A DNA stretch of 28,714 nucleotides from a virus. The DNA lies in IMG/VR virus record IMGVR_UViG_3300032285_000620, positions 1-28,714 of that record; one strand, written 5' to 3'. Under the pieces are notes generated by a model. The model was not told the origin of the DNA and ran no database searches. It was given only the letters and a program-made list of their open reading frames with translations. The position numbers were made by a program, and so were the translations under genes. Below, one piece after another: positions 20,936 to 27,013 of this stretch. The first letter of the stretch is position 1. Every line of letters begins with the position of its first letter.

Positions 20936-22048
20936 TCACTGAAGTTTAGAAAGAGCAGCCGTCAGGCCACTCAACTGCAACACTGCTGGGCGCGGGTCAT
21001 CCACGCTTGCCAGTGTTGTGCCCGACGATACTGTCACCACGAGTTCAGGTGGCAATGCCGTCTTGCTCTTTTTGAGTAATTTCTCAGCCACGGCTGGCGA
21101 AATCACCTCACGTTCTTTGTAGGGGTCAATCCCCGCGACGCCTAGCACCGCGACGGCTTCGTCTTCGTTGACCCACTGTCTTGTCCCGCGCTTGGCGACC
21201 AACTTGTAGCCAGGCACAGGCATATCCTTCTCAAGCAACTGAAGCGCCAGCCCACGCAAGTCTTTGATCCAGTCCTCAAGAAGCTCTGCATTCTTCAGGT
21301 ATCTGCCCAGCGTGTCAACATCTATTTCTTTGAGTTGCGTTTGCAGGGCGCGGTCTACTGCGCCGGTCATCTTGGGGCACACAGGCTTGGCGGCGCACCA
21401 GCGGCAGTGTTCACCTGCGGCCAGTTTAGCATCGGGCTGTTGTGCGGCTTTTACGGCCTTGACCAGATCACGCTCAAACTGCGCGATGCGTTCCTTGGTA
21501 GTTGTCCAGCGACGAATCATGGGCGGCTGGATGATGATGCACTCGATCTCGGTTGGACCATCAAACGCCCATGCTGCTGCTTCTGTCCGCATGGCGGCGG
21601 CTGCGTAGAACATCAGCTGCTCGTTCTCAACGGCGTCTACAACAACCCCGTCACCAAACTTCCAATCAAGAACAATAGCTTTATCTCCAATGCGACCAAC
21701 AAGGTCAGTACTACCAAACACACTTGGTAGAAGATCGCCAAACCCAACACGCGTCTCCACTTCATAAACCATCTCCTTGTCTGGGTCTACTTCGTCTAAT
21801 AAAGATAACGCGGGGACGATCTTCTCATCGTACAGGTCTTGCGTCAGCACTTGGTCTTCGTACTTCATGCCGATCACATCGACGTTCATGTCTTCCAAGA
21901 TGGCGCTGATGGCGTTGTGCAGCAGCGTGCCACGGTCTGCGTGTTCGCTGGATGGCTTGGGCGGCATCTTTTGCACCAGCACCACAGAGCCAGGGCAGTT
22001 GATGACGCGCTTGGCGGTCGAGCCGCCGACGATATTACTGTGCTGCAT
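20936..22048 (-). CDS. Cas4/RecB-like PD-(D/E)XK nuclease, DUF2800 type (370 aa)
   Basis: It is probably a DNA exonuclease used in replication or recombination. From the ATG at 22048, which has AGGAG seven bases before it, the protein shows an N-terminal GGSTAKRVINCPGSVVL and a helix with ADRGTLLHNAI, then the nuclease core GSTDLVGRI...AIVLDWKFGDG, where the D, D and K of the PD-(D/E)XK fold can be placed. A downstream HCRWCAAKPVCPKM supplies three of the four Cys used for an iron-sulfur cluster in Cas4-like enzymes; a fourth may be the C in NCPGS near the N-terminus. The first 12 codons of a longer frame are rejected. It overlaps the preceding 57-aa gene by 14 bases. Confidence 0.87.
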   Translation of the reverse strand: MQHSNIVGGSTAKRVINCPGSVVLVQKMPPKPSSEHADRGTLLHNAISAILEDMNVDVIGMKYEDQVLTQDLYDEKIVPALSLLDEVDPDKEMVYEVETRVGFGDLLPSVFGSTDLVGRIGDKAIVLDWKFGDGVVVDAVENEQLMFYAAAAMRTEAAAWAFDGPTEIECIIIQPPMIRRWTTTKERIAQFERDLVKAVKAAQQPDAKLAAGEHCRWCAAKPVCPKMTGAVDRALQTQLKEIDVDTLGRYLKNAELLEDWIKDLRGLALQLLEKDMPVPGYKLVAKRGTRQWVNEDEAVAVLGVAGIDPYKEREVISPAVAEKLLKKSKTALPPELVVTVSSGTTLASVDDPRPAVLQLSGLTAALSKLQ

Positions 22049-22208
22049 CTTTTGGCTCCTGCTTTGGTTTTGTACTGACAACAAAACCGTCGGGCATCAT
22101 GCGATAGCCGGTCGGTTCAACTGTGTCGAACTGCGCGTCTGGGGCAATGGTGTTGGCGAAGTGCAAGATGATCTGTTCGATCTCAGCTTGGGTGAATTCA
22201 ATTTTCAT
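22035..22208 (-). CDS. Hypothetical protein, first gene of replication operon (57 aa)
   Basis: A 57-residue acidic protein, MKIEFTQAEIEQIILHFANT, then IAPDAQFDTVEPTGYRMMPD and a Lys/Gln/Glu-rich end. AAAGGAC before the ATG at 22208 supports this start over one 14 codons upstream. The first half is a clear helix. It may be a small helper or regulator for the replication operon; no family is recognised. It is the first gene behind the candidate leftward promoter (22238-22267) and its end overlaps the nuclease gene. Confidence 0.7.
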   Translation of the reverse strand: MKIEFTQAEIEQIILHFANTIAPDAQFDTVEPTGYRMMPDGFVVSTKPKQEPKDAAQ

Positions 22209-22237
22209 TTCACTGTCCTTTAGTTGATGGGAAGGCC

Positions 22238-22267
22238 AGTATAACAGCAAAAATAATTGTTGTGCAA
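22238..22267 (-). promoter_or_regulatory. Candidate leftward promoter for the replication operon
   Basis: On the minus strand TATACT (22243-22238, 5 of 6 for -10) lies 18 bp from TTGCAC (22267-22262, a weak -35). The -35 overlaps that of the rightward promoter, so the two operons probably compete or are controlled together. Confidence 0.5.
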
Positions 22268-22287
22268 AAGTTTTTTACGGGTATACT
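22260..22287 (+). promoter_or_regulatory. Candidate rightward promoter for the VRR-NUC operon
   Basis: TTGTGC (22260-22265) and TATACT (22282-22287, 5 of 6) are 16 bp apart. The expected transcription start would fall at about 22294-22295, i.e. at or next to the ATG of the VRR-NUC gene, so the message may be leaderless or nearly so. Confidence 0.5.
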
Positions 22288-22294
22288 TTACGGC

Positions 22295-22591
22295 ATGAAA
22301 GAATCAGAAGTCGAACGACACTTTGTTTGGGCTGTTGAACGCGCTGGGGGCAAGACGTGGAAGTTCACGTCGCCAGGGCGCAAAGGCGTAGCCGACCGGA
22401 TCGCTTGCTTGCCGAATGGGCAGACGTGGTTTGTGGAACTGAAAACCAAAGGCGGCAGGCTGTCGCTTTTGCAACAGTTTTTTGCTGCCGATATGGTCTA
22501 CCTCAATCAACGGTACGCATGTTTATGGTCTAAGGAGCAGATAGATGAGTGGATGGAAAGAGAAATACGCGCTGTCAACAAAAGTGCTTGA
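22295..22591 (+). CDS. VRR-NUC domain nuclease (98 aa)
   Basis: A small stand-alone nuclease of the PD-(D/E)XK fold, probably acting on branched or damaged DNA in phage replication. The protein starts MKESEVERHFVWAVERAGGK and shows GRKGVADRIA (D34), WFVELKTKGGRLS (E48 and K50 of the ELK motif) and a conserved Gln pair (QQF, 60-62), then a C-terminal helix. I chose the ATG at 22295 over one at 22262 because the promoter lies between them and the family usually begins with this helix. The next gene starts inside its end, in another frame. Neighbours are replication genes. Confidence 0.85.
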   Translation: MKESEVERHFVWAVERAGGKTWKFTSPGRKGVADRIACLPNGQTWFVELKTKGGRLSLLQQFFAADMVYLNQRYACLWSKEQIDEWMEREIRAVNKSA

Positions 22592-22706
22592 GGCTGGCGG
22601 CAGCATCGAGTCGCGGTGTTTGACGAAAGGCTTTACAGAACACTACGTTTTTACTAAAGAACAACTGGAGAAATTCATAAGTGAACTCATTAAACAAACA
22701 AGTTGA
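22545..22706 (+). CDS. Hypothetical protein (53 aa)
   Basis: ATG at 22545 with AAGGAG seven bases upstream opens a 53-codon frame: MSGWKEKYALSTKVLEAGGS, then IESRCLTKGFTEHYVFTKEQ and a helix LEKFISELIKQTS. It overlaps the end of the VRR-NUC gene and the first 26 bases of the DUF3310 gene, each in another frame. The good ribosome site and the filling of an otherwise empty 90-bp gap support it. Function unknown. Confidence 0.6.
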   Translation: MSGWKEKYALSTKVLEAGGSIESRCLTKGFTEHYVFTKEQLEKFISELIKQTS

Positions 22707-22890
22707 TGGCAGTCACTACAAGGACATGCCGATCCAGCCAGTCGAGTACATCCACGCCAATGCGATGGGCTACTTGGAGGGCAACGTCGTCAAGTACGTT
22801 AGCCGCTGGCGCAATAAGAACGGCATTGCTGACTTGGAAAAGGCCAAGCACTACATCGAGTTGCTGATCGAGTTGGAAAGCCGCAAATGA
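22681..22890 (+). CDS. DUF3310-family protein (69 aa)
   Basis: A 69-residue protein with the family pattern VDGSHYKDMPIQPVEYIHAN, then GYLEGNVVKYVSRWRNKNGI and DLEKAKHYIELLIEL. DUF3310 proteins are frequent in phage replication regions; their function is not established, but the conserved His/Tyr/Arg pattern suggests a nucleotide- or nuclease-related role. The start is GTG at 22681, with GGAG about ten bases upstream; this agrees with the usual family N-terminus (LNKQVDGSHYK). Its end overlaps the helicase ATG by four bases. Confidence 0.9.
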   Translation: MNSLNKQVDGSHYKDMPIQPVEYIHANAMGYLEGNVVKYVSRWRNKNGIADLEKAKHYIELLIELESRK

Positions 22891-24203
22891 AACTGCGCCC
22901 CTATCAGGAGTTGGCGGCTGACTTCATCTACGAGCATGACCGCGCGATGGTCTTAGCGCCAGTGGGCGCAGGCAAGACCGCCATCACACTGACCGGCATG
23001 TGGGAGATGCTGCGCGATCAGCACGTCAGGCGCTTTCTCGTTCTGGCCCCTAAGCGCGTCTGCACCGACGTGTGGCCGGTCGAGGCTCCTAAGTGGGCAC
23101 CGTTCATGTCGCTGGCCGTGGCCGTGGGCACGCCAAAGGAACGCACTGCGGCGCTTAAGTCCAAAGCCCAAGTGGTCGTCACCAACTATGACAACATTCA
23201 ATGGTTGGCCGAGCAGCCGCTGAACTTTGACGGGATTGTGTTCGACGAGCTGACCCGCCTCAAGAACCCATCAGGCACACGTTTTAAGGCACTTTTAAAG
23301 GTCATGGAACCCATGCGGGTACGCTGGGGCTTGACCGGATCGTTTACGTCCAACGGGCTTGAGGATGTCTTTGGGCAGTGCAAGATCATCGACCAGAACC
23401 TGCTGGGCCGCGCCAAGGGCGCGTTCATGCAGCAGTACTTCGTCCTCATGAACCCCGAGTTTGACGAGTGGGTACCGCGCCCCGGCGCGCTAGACAAGGT
23501 GATGCACAAAATCAAACCGGCGACTTATGTGCTGGAGCCAGGCGAGTACAAGGACAAACTGCCGCCCTGCCATCACGTTGAGGTGGTCTGCAAGATGGAT
23601 TTGACGCCATACAACAAACTGAAGAAAGAGTTTGTGCTGGACACCATCACGGCGGTTAACGCGGGCGTGGTGACGGGCAAGTTGCAGCAACTGGCGTCGG
23701 GTTTCGTTTACGACACCAACAGTGAAGCCTCCGATGCGCCTGGTAAGTTCACTGTAACACAGACGCCTGTCTGGTACAGCAGCCATAAGTTTGATCGTCT
23801 TGAGGAATTATTACAGGAGAACCAACATGCAAACACCATCATTGCTTACACATACAAAGAAGAACTCGCCGAACTCAAGCGACGATTCAGCGTCACAACG
23901 CTTGACGACGACGATGCAATCGCTCGATGGAATGCAGGTAAGGTACGAATCCTTGCAGTGCATCCTAAATCCGCAGGTCACGGCCTTAACTTACAACATG
24001 GCGGGCAGCACATGGTATTTCTGTCCCTGCCGTGGAGTCTTGAGTTGTTCGAGCAAACCGTGGGGCGGCTGCACCGTAGCGGCCAGCGGCATGACGTGTG
24101 GGTCTATGTACTGATGACAGAAAAGACCGTAGACGAGAAAATCTGGGCGGCGCTGCACACTAAACAGGCAGTATCTGAAATTGCATTGGAGGCACTCAAA
24201 TGA
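22887..24203 (+). CDS. SNF2-type DNA helicase / translocase (438 aa)
   Basis: A superfamily 2 ATPase moving on double-stranded DNA. It starts MKLRPYQELAADFIYEHDRA (Q-motif-like RPYQ), has Walker A LAPVGAGKTAI (GAGKT 27-31), motif Ia VLAPKRVCTDVW, motif II FDEL (119-122, DELT instead of DEAH), LTGSF (motif III), and in the second RecA domain AGHGLNLQHG (motif V) and QTVGRLHRSGQ (motif VI, 390-400), the SNF2 hallmark. Length fits the small phage versions. Its ATG overlaps the DUF3310 stop and its TGA overlaps the next ATG. It may remodel forks together with the VRR-NUC protein. Confidence 0.9.
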   Translation: MKLRPYQELAADFIYEHDRAMVLAPVGAGKTAITLTGMWEMLRDQHVRRFLVLAPKRVCTDVWPVEAPKWAPFMSLAVAVGTPKERTAALKSKAQVVVTNYDNIQWLAEQPLNFDGIVFDELTRLKNPSGTRFKALLKVMEPMRVRWGLTGSFTSNGLEDVFGQCKIIDQNLLGRAKGAFMQQYFVLMNPEFDEWVPRPGALDKVMHKIKPATYVLEPGEYKDKLPPCHHVEVVCKMDLTPYNKLKKEFVLDTITAVNAGVVTGKLQQLASGFVYDTNSEASDAPGKFTVTQTPVWYSSHKFDRLEELLQENQHANTIIAYTYKEELAELKRRFSVTTLDDDDAIARWNAGKVRILAVHPKSAGHGLNLQHGGQHMVFLSLPWSLELFEQTVGRLHRSGQRHDVWVYVLMTEKTVDEKIWAALHTKQAVSEIALEALK

Positions 24204-24376
24204 TCGAAATGAACGAGTCTGAAAAAGCGATGGGCTGGCGCAAGCGTCAGATGGTCGAGCAGCAAGTCACCGCCCGTCAGCAGGCGTTTCGTGAGATCGC
24301 CGCCAAGATTGAAGCAATGCCGTTTAACGACGCGACGATTGACAGTTTTTTAGTTTGGTTGAAGGAACAGGAATGA
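24200..24376 (+). CDS. Hypothetical protein with duplicated C-terminal module (58 aa)
   Basis: A 58-residue charged helical protein, MIEMNESEKAMGWRKRQMVE, ending IEAMPFNDATIDSFLVWLKE plus QE. The last 24 codons (24305-24376) match those of the gene at 26143-26382 at 61 of 72 bases by my count, so the two genes share a duplicated or recombined 3' part. Starts in an ATGA overlap with the helicase and its own stop overlaps the next gene (ATGA). Function unknown; the shared module may bind a partner. Confidence 0.75.
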   Translation: MIEMNESEKAMGWRKRQMVEQQVTARQQAFREIAAKIEAMPFNDATIDSFLVWLKEQE

Positions 24377-24540
24377 AACGAATCGAGTTATGGCGCGCCA
24401 AGCTGAAGGCTGCAAAGTCTGAAGCCAAGCACAAGCAACGCCAAGCGACAGCAGCAGCGCGTAGTTACAACCGCACGTTCAAAGAAATAGAAAAATTGGA
24501 AGGGCAGATCAATGATTTCATGGCGAAAACTAAACAGTGA
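24373..24540 (+). CDS. Basic helical protein (55 aa)
   Basis: A 55-residue Lys/Arg/Ala-rich helix, MKRIELWRAKLKAAKSEAKH, then KQRQATAAARSYNRTFKEIE and GQINDFMAKTKQ, with heptad-like hydrophobic spacing. It may be a coiled coil with nucleic-acid affinity, but there is no family. AAGGAA six bases before the ATG at 24373 and an ATGA overlap decide the start; a start six codons earlier is not needed. It overlaps the next gene in another frame. Confidence 0.7.
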   Translation: MKRIELWRAKLKAAKSEAKHKQRQATAAARSYNRTFKEIEKLEGQINDFMAKTKQ

Positions 24541-24697
24541 TTTAAGTCTCAAGACTGAAGAACAAGTCTTGACGATGCTAAACGAAGAACGCGCTACGGG
24601 TAAGCGTGTCACCGTCCTGGAGCGTTTGCACCAGCGATATAACACTCTGCGCGTCGCCCGTGAGCGTGTGGAACTACTAAAGGAAGCAACCAAATGA
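24512..24697 (+). CDS. Helical protein (61 aa)
   Basis: A 61-residue helical charged protein, MISWRKLNSDLSLKTEEQVL, then TMLNEERATGKRVTVLERLH and VARERVELLKEATK. GGAAGGGC lies seven or eight bases before the ATG, inside the gene before. It overlaps both neighbours (the next by ATGA). Its Leu/Val/Ile spacing in the second half fits a coiled coil. No family recognised. Confidence 0.7.
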   Translation: MISWRKLNSDLSLKTEEQVLTMLNEERATGKRVTVLERLHQRYNTLRVARERVELLKEATK

Positions 24698-24882
24698 GGA
24701 ATTTTTTTACCCCGCCCAGTGCTGAGATGCTGGCGCTGCGTGAGCTAGAGGAGGCCAAGCGCCGTCTCTTGGAGGCTTACTCGTACCGCGAGGAAGCTGA
24801 GTGCCGAGTGGCCTGCTATTCGGAGCGTATTGATCGTTTAACGGAGTATTTGAAGCATGTCGAAACCAGTGTCGCCGTTTGA
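24694..24882 (+). CDS. Coiled-coil protein (62 aa)
   Basis: A 62-residue protein that is nearly all helix: MRNFFTPPSAEMLALRELEE, then AKRRLLEAYSYREEAECRVA and SERIDRLTEYLKHVETSVAV, with a regular spacing of Leu, Ala and Tyr. From memory, starts of the type NFFxPPSAExLAxxELEEA are common in small phage proteins of beta-proteobacterial phages. Starts in an ATGA overlap; the following gene begins inside it. Function unknown. Confidence 0.75.
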   Translation: MRNFFTPPSAEMLALRELEEAKRRLLEAYSYREEAECRVACYSERIDRLTEYLKHVETSVAV

Positions 24883-25003
24883 GTGGAAGAAAGAAGTGCG
24901 CCCAAGCATTTTTGCGAAAGACCCCTACTTCCGGGGGAACTACAAAGTGACGCCAGTCAAGCACCCGTTGCCACTGCTGCGTAACATCACGGGCAAGATA
25001 TGA
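24857..25003 (+). CDS. Hypothetical protein (48 aa)
   Basis: A 48-residue protein, MSKPVSPFEWKKEVRPSIFA, then KDPYFRGNYKVTPVKHPLPL and LRNITGKI. It is Pro/Lys-rich and lacks a membrane helix. It starts inside the end of the previous gene and its TGA overlaps the next ATG (ATGA). The ordered chain of overlaps on both sides supports coding. GGAG further upstream is a distant ribosome site, so it may depend on coupling. Function unknown. Confidence 0.6.
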   Translation: MSKPVSPFEWKKEVRPSIFAKDPYFRGNYKVTPVKHPLPLLRNITGKI

Positions 25004-25152
25004 CACAAGCTCAAAAAACATTTGAAGCCATTATGGTGACTAGCGGCCATCGCAATTTCACCAAGTCCGAAACCGGACGCTACCTTGTGCCTGCGCTTCA
25101 GACACGCTGGAAATACTTTTTGTTAGGTTGGGAATTGCGAGGTGCTGCATGA
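25000..25152 (+). CDS. Hypothetical protein (50 aa)
   Basis: A 50-residue basic protein, MTQAQKTFEAIMVTSGHRNF, then TKSETGRYLVPALQTRWKYF and LLGWELRGAA. The pattern TxSxTGRYxxPxxQxRWxxF is a motif I recall from short phage proteins of unknown function, so it is probably a real small family. ATGA overlaps link it to both neighbours. No enzyme motif is seen. Confidence 0.7.
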   Translation: MTQAQKTFEAIMVTSGHRNFTKSETGRYLVPALQTRWKYFLLGWELRGAA

Positions 25153-25205
25153 ATGACAAAGAAAATTGGCCCTTTCCTCCTTATCCATTGAGGGGACAAG
25201 CATGA
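25149..25205 (+). CDS. Possible 18-residue coupled micro-ORF
   Basis: ATG at 25149 (overlapping the TGA of the previous gene) opens an 18-codon frame, MNDKENWPFPPYPLRGQA, whose TGA overlaps the ATG of the next gene. It exactly bridges an otherwise empty 50-base gap and may serve mainly to carry ribosomes to the next gene. It ends in RGQA like the next protein because both stops lie in the same GGGGACAAGCATGA cassette. Confidence 0.4.
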   Translation: MNDKENWPFPPYPLRGQA

Positions 25206-25411
25206 CTAAAGACGACATCATCAATCGAATGCAAGAAGCAGGATTGAAAGCGCCAGCGCGAGGTGATTTCATTTTCATCCACTGGGATCAGCTTGCTTTG
25301 TTGCTTTCACATGAACGTGAGAATTTTGCCTCGGAATGTATTGATTTGGTGACTATGTATGGTGGCAGTGTTGAAATTGAAGCCGCCATCCGAGCAAGGG
25401 GACAAGCATGA
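25202..25411 (+). CDS. Hypothetical protein, MTxDDIIxRMQEAGL type (69 aa)
   Basis: A 69-residue protein starting MTKDDIINRMQEAGLKAPAR, a helix, then GDFIFIHWDQLALLLSHERE and a further helix VEIEAAIRARGQA. It shares its first part with the gene at 26379 (MTQDEIIEMAREAGL). This opening is common in phages of beta-proteobacteria, from memory, always without a known function. GAGGGGAC supplies the ribosome site before the ATG at 25202; an in-frame extension to 25166 is not needed. Its stop overlaps the zinc-ribbon peptide start. Confidence 0.75.
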   Translation: MTKDDIINRMQEAGLKAPARGDFIFIHWDQLALLLSHERENFASECIDLVTMYGGSVEIEAAIRARGQA

Positions 25412-25482
25412 CAAGCTATTGCGTGTACTGCAAGCGCCCTGTTTTCACAATATTAACTAAATGTAGGAGTTGCGGAAAATGA
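25408..25482 (+). CDS. Zinc-ribbon micropeptide (24 aa)
   Basis: A 24-codon frame between two longer genes, with ATGA overlaps on both sides and GGGGAC as ribosome site. The peptide is MTSYCVYCKRPVFTILTKCR plus SCGK: two CxxC knuckles (C5/C8 and C19/C22) ten residues apart, i.e. the minimum for one tetrahedral zinc site. This is the shape of a zinc-ribbon. It is the smallest gene here with an interpretable motif. It may bind nucleic acid or a host protein, but that is unproven. Confidence 0.6.
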   Translation: MTSYCVYCKRPVFTILTKCRSCGK

Positions 25483-26156
25483 CTAAAGACGAAGCATTGA
25501 AGCTGGTGCTTGGCAAAATTAAATCAGCAAAAAATTGCCACTTTAAGGCAATAGACACCTTGCTGTCTGAGGCAGAAGAAATCTTAGAGCAAGGCCTTGC
25601 AGAACCTGTGCAGGAGCCTGTGGCGTATGCCGTCTATCACCGGATGGGTGGGAGCAAGACTTTGCATTGGCCAGAACACCATTCTGAAGATGGTGATGCT
25701 AATGAATACAAACTTGTTCCACTCTACGCCAACCTACCCCCAGCACCTATTAAATGGTCTGATTATGAATCAAATGGCACACACCATAACAAGCCAACAC
25801 AAGAAGAAATCCAGCGTCTACGAGCACTTGTCCGTGCTCAACAAATGACCATTGACAAGCTGGAGGCAGCATTGGCACAGCCAGAGCAAGAGCCTGTGGG
25901 GGAGGTGGTTATTGAAAGCATGGGTGTGCGTGGGTCTGATGCAATGCAGGTGCGAATTCACTTTTACAAGGAAATTCCACCAATTAAGTCAAAGGTCTAC
26001 ACCACCCCGCCACAGCGTGAATGGGTTGGGCTGACTCCTGCTGACTTTGACAAACTAGAACAGTTGTTTGGCAACAAAGTCTCAAACGATTTTGTTCTTG
26101 CTGACATTTTTTGCACCATTGAAGCCAAACTAAGGAGCAAAAATGAACACCTATGA
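25479..26156 (+). CDS. Modular protein with two EPV...PP repeats (225 aa)
   Basis: A 225-residue protein. After a helical N-terminus (MTKDEALKLVLGKIKSAKNC, about residues 1-40) come two similar units: EPVAYAVYH...YKLVPLYANLPP (about 46-88) and EPVGEVVIES...SKVYTTPPQREWVGLT (about 138-186), separated by a helix with RLRALVRAQQMTIDKLEAAL. The words EPVA, PLY and PPQREWVGLT occur in many phage proteins of beta-proteobacteria, from memory, in varying number, so this looks like a fast-recombining repeat family of unknown function. The ATG at 25479 lies in the zinc-ribbon gene's stop (ATGA). Its end overlaps the next start by 14 bases. Confidence 0.8.
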   Translation: MTKDEALKLVLGKIKSAKNCHFKAIDTLLSEAEEILEQGLAEPVQEPVAYAVYHRMGGSKTLHWPEHHSEDGDANEYKLVPLYANLPPAPIKWSDYESNGTHHNKPTQEEIQRLRALVRAQQMTIDKLEAALAQPEQEPVGEVVIESMGVRGSDAMQVRIHFYKEIPPIKSKVYTTPPQREWVGLTPADFDKLEQLFGNKVSNDFVLADIFCTIEAKLRSKNEHL

Positions 26157-26382
26157 AGATGACGAGTTCAACCGGCTGGAGATGGAGTCCCGCGTGCGAA
26201 TGGAGGCCGTGAAGCAGGCAGTGGCAGACAAGCCATTCAACCCGGACTGGAACAACTTCCACGATGGCGTAGCAGTGGGCCGCGCCGCAGCGTTTGAGGA
26301 GATTGGCTGCAAGATAAAAGCCATGCCGTTTAACGACGCCACGATAGACAGTTTGTTAATCTGGCTGAAGGAGCAAGAATGA
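26143..26382 (+). CDS. Hypothetical protein with duplicated C-terminal module (79 aa)
   Basis: A 79-residue acidic helical protein, MNTYEDDEFNRLEMESRVRM, then PFNPDWNNFHDGVAVGRAAA and a C-terminal IKAMPFNDATIDSLLIWLKE plus QE that repeats the end of the gene at 24200. AAGGAG before the ATG is a good ribosome site, in the end of the gene before. It is probably one of a set of paralogous small accessory genes. Its stop overlaps the next start (ATGA). Confidence 0.75.
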   Translation: MNTYEDDEFNRLEMESRVRMEAVKQAVADKPFNPDWNNFHDGVAVGRAAAFEEIGCKIKAMPFNDATIDSLLIWLKEQE

Positions 26383-26693
26383 CACAAGATGAAATCATTG
26401 AGATGGCGCGAGAGGCTGGCCTCCATATCGCAACAGATGTGAATTGGATGCCTGTTATTGGGCTTGAATACGCTGAGAAGTTTGCCAAGCTGGTAGAAAA
26501 GAAAACGCGCGACCACATCACGAATCTGGTTGATGAATACGATGGCTGGATTGGAGATCGCATCAGAGAGGATGCAGGTGAAACAATTGAGCAACTGCCT
26601 GATGTAGATCGTGCCGCACTGTTGCAGGAGTTACTGCCCGAGATTCAAAAAACTTTTAATTTGGCATACACGAAATACAAGGAGCAAGAGTGA
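26379..26693 (+). CDS. Hypothetical protein, MTxDEIIxMAREAGL type (104 aa)
   Basis: A 104-residue acidic, mostly helical protein, MTQDEIIEMAREAGLHIATD, then VNWMPVIGLEYAEKFAKLVE and a C-terminal part LLQELLPEIQKTFNLAYTKY plus KEQE. It is related at the N-terminus to the protein at 25202. AAGGAGCAAG precedes the start, the same start cassette seen before several nearby genes. No enzymatic motif. It probably belongs to a widespread phage accessory family of unknown role. Its stop overlaps the GTG of the next gene. Confidence 0.75.
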   Translation: MTQDEIIEMAREAGLHIATDVNWMPVIGLEYAEKFAKLVEKKTRDHITNLVDEYDGWIGDRIREDAGETIEQLPDVDRAALLQELLPEIQKTFNLAYTKYKEQE

Positions 26694-27013
26694 TTGAAGA
26701 TTTAAAAGATATGGCCAAAGCCACGGGCATGACACTGCTGTTTCTTGTAATCGCAGCGGGCATATTGGCTACGGGGTTCTCGTTTCTTAAATATTTTGCG
26801 GAGCCATCCCCTGAGTACAAAGCCGCAGCACGAGTTCCACAACTCATGTCCGAAGCCGATGGCTGCAAGGTCTACCGCTTTGTGGACAACGGCACGCACT
26901 ACTTCACGCGCTGCGGCGCACAGGTAGAGACTGTCCGTAACTACACAGAAAACTGCGGCAAGGCCTGCACACGCCACCGTACCGAAACAATCACTACCGA
27001 GGGCAATCAGTGA
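26690..27013 (+). CDS. Membrane protein with Cys-rich outer part (107 aa)
   Basis: From a GTG at 26690 (AAGGAGCAAGA before it) the protein has 107 residues: a short cytoplasmic start, one hydrophobic helix (about 13-35, GMTLLFLVIAAGILATGFSF), then a soluble part with four Cys (GCKVYRF, YFTRCG, NCGKACTR). Paired Cys outside the membrane suggest disulfides in the periplasm. The GCKVYRFxDxGxxxYFTRC text recalls a small phage family (DUF4884-like), from memory. Function unknown; inner-membrane proteins in this region may exclude other phages. The TGA overlaps the next GTG. Confidence 0.75.
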   Translation: MIEDLKDMAKATGMTLLFLVIAAGILATGFSFLKYFAEPSPEYKAAARVPQLMSEADGCKVYRFVDNGTHYFTRCGAQVETVRNYTENCGKACTRHRTETITTEGNQ

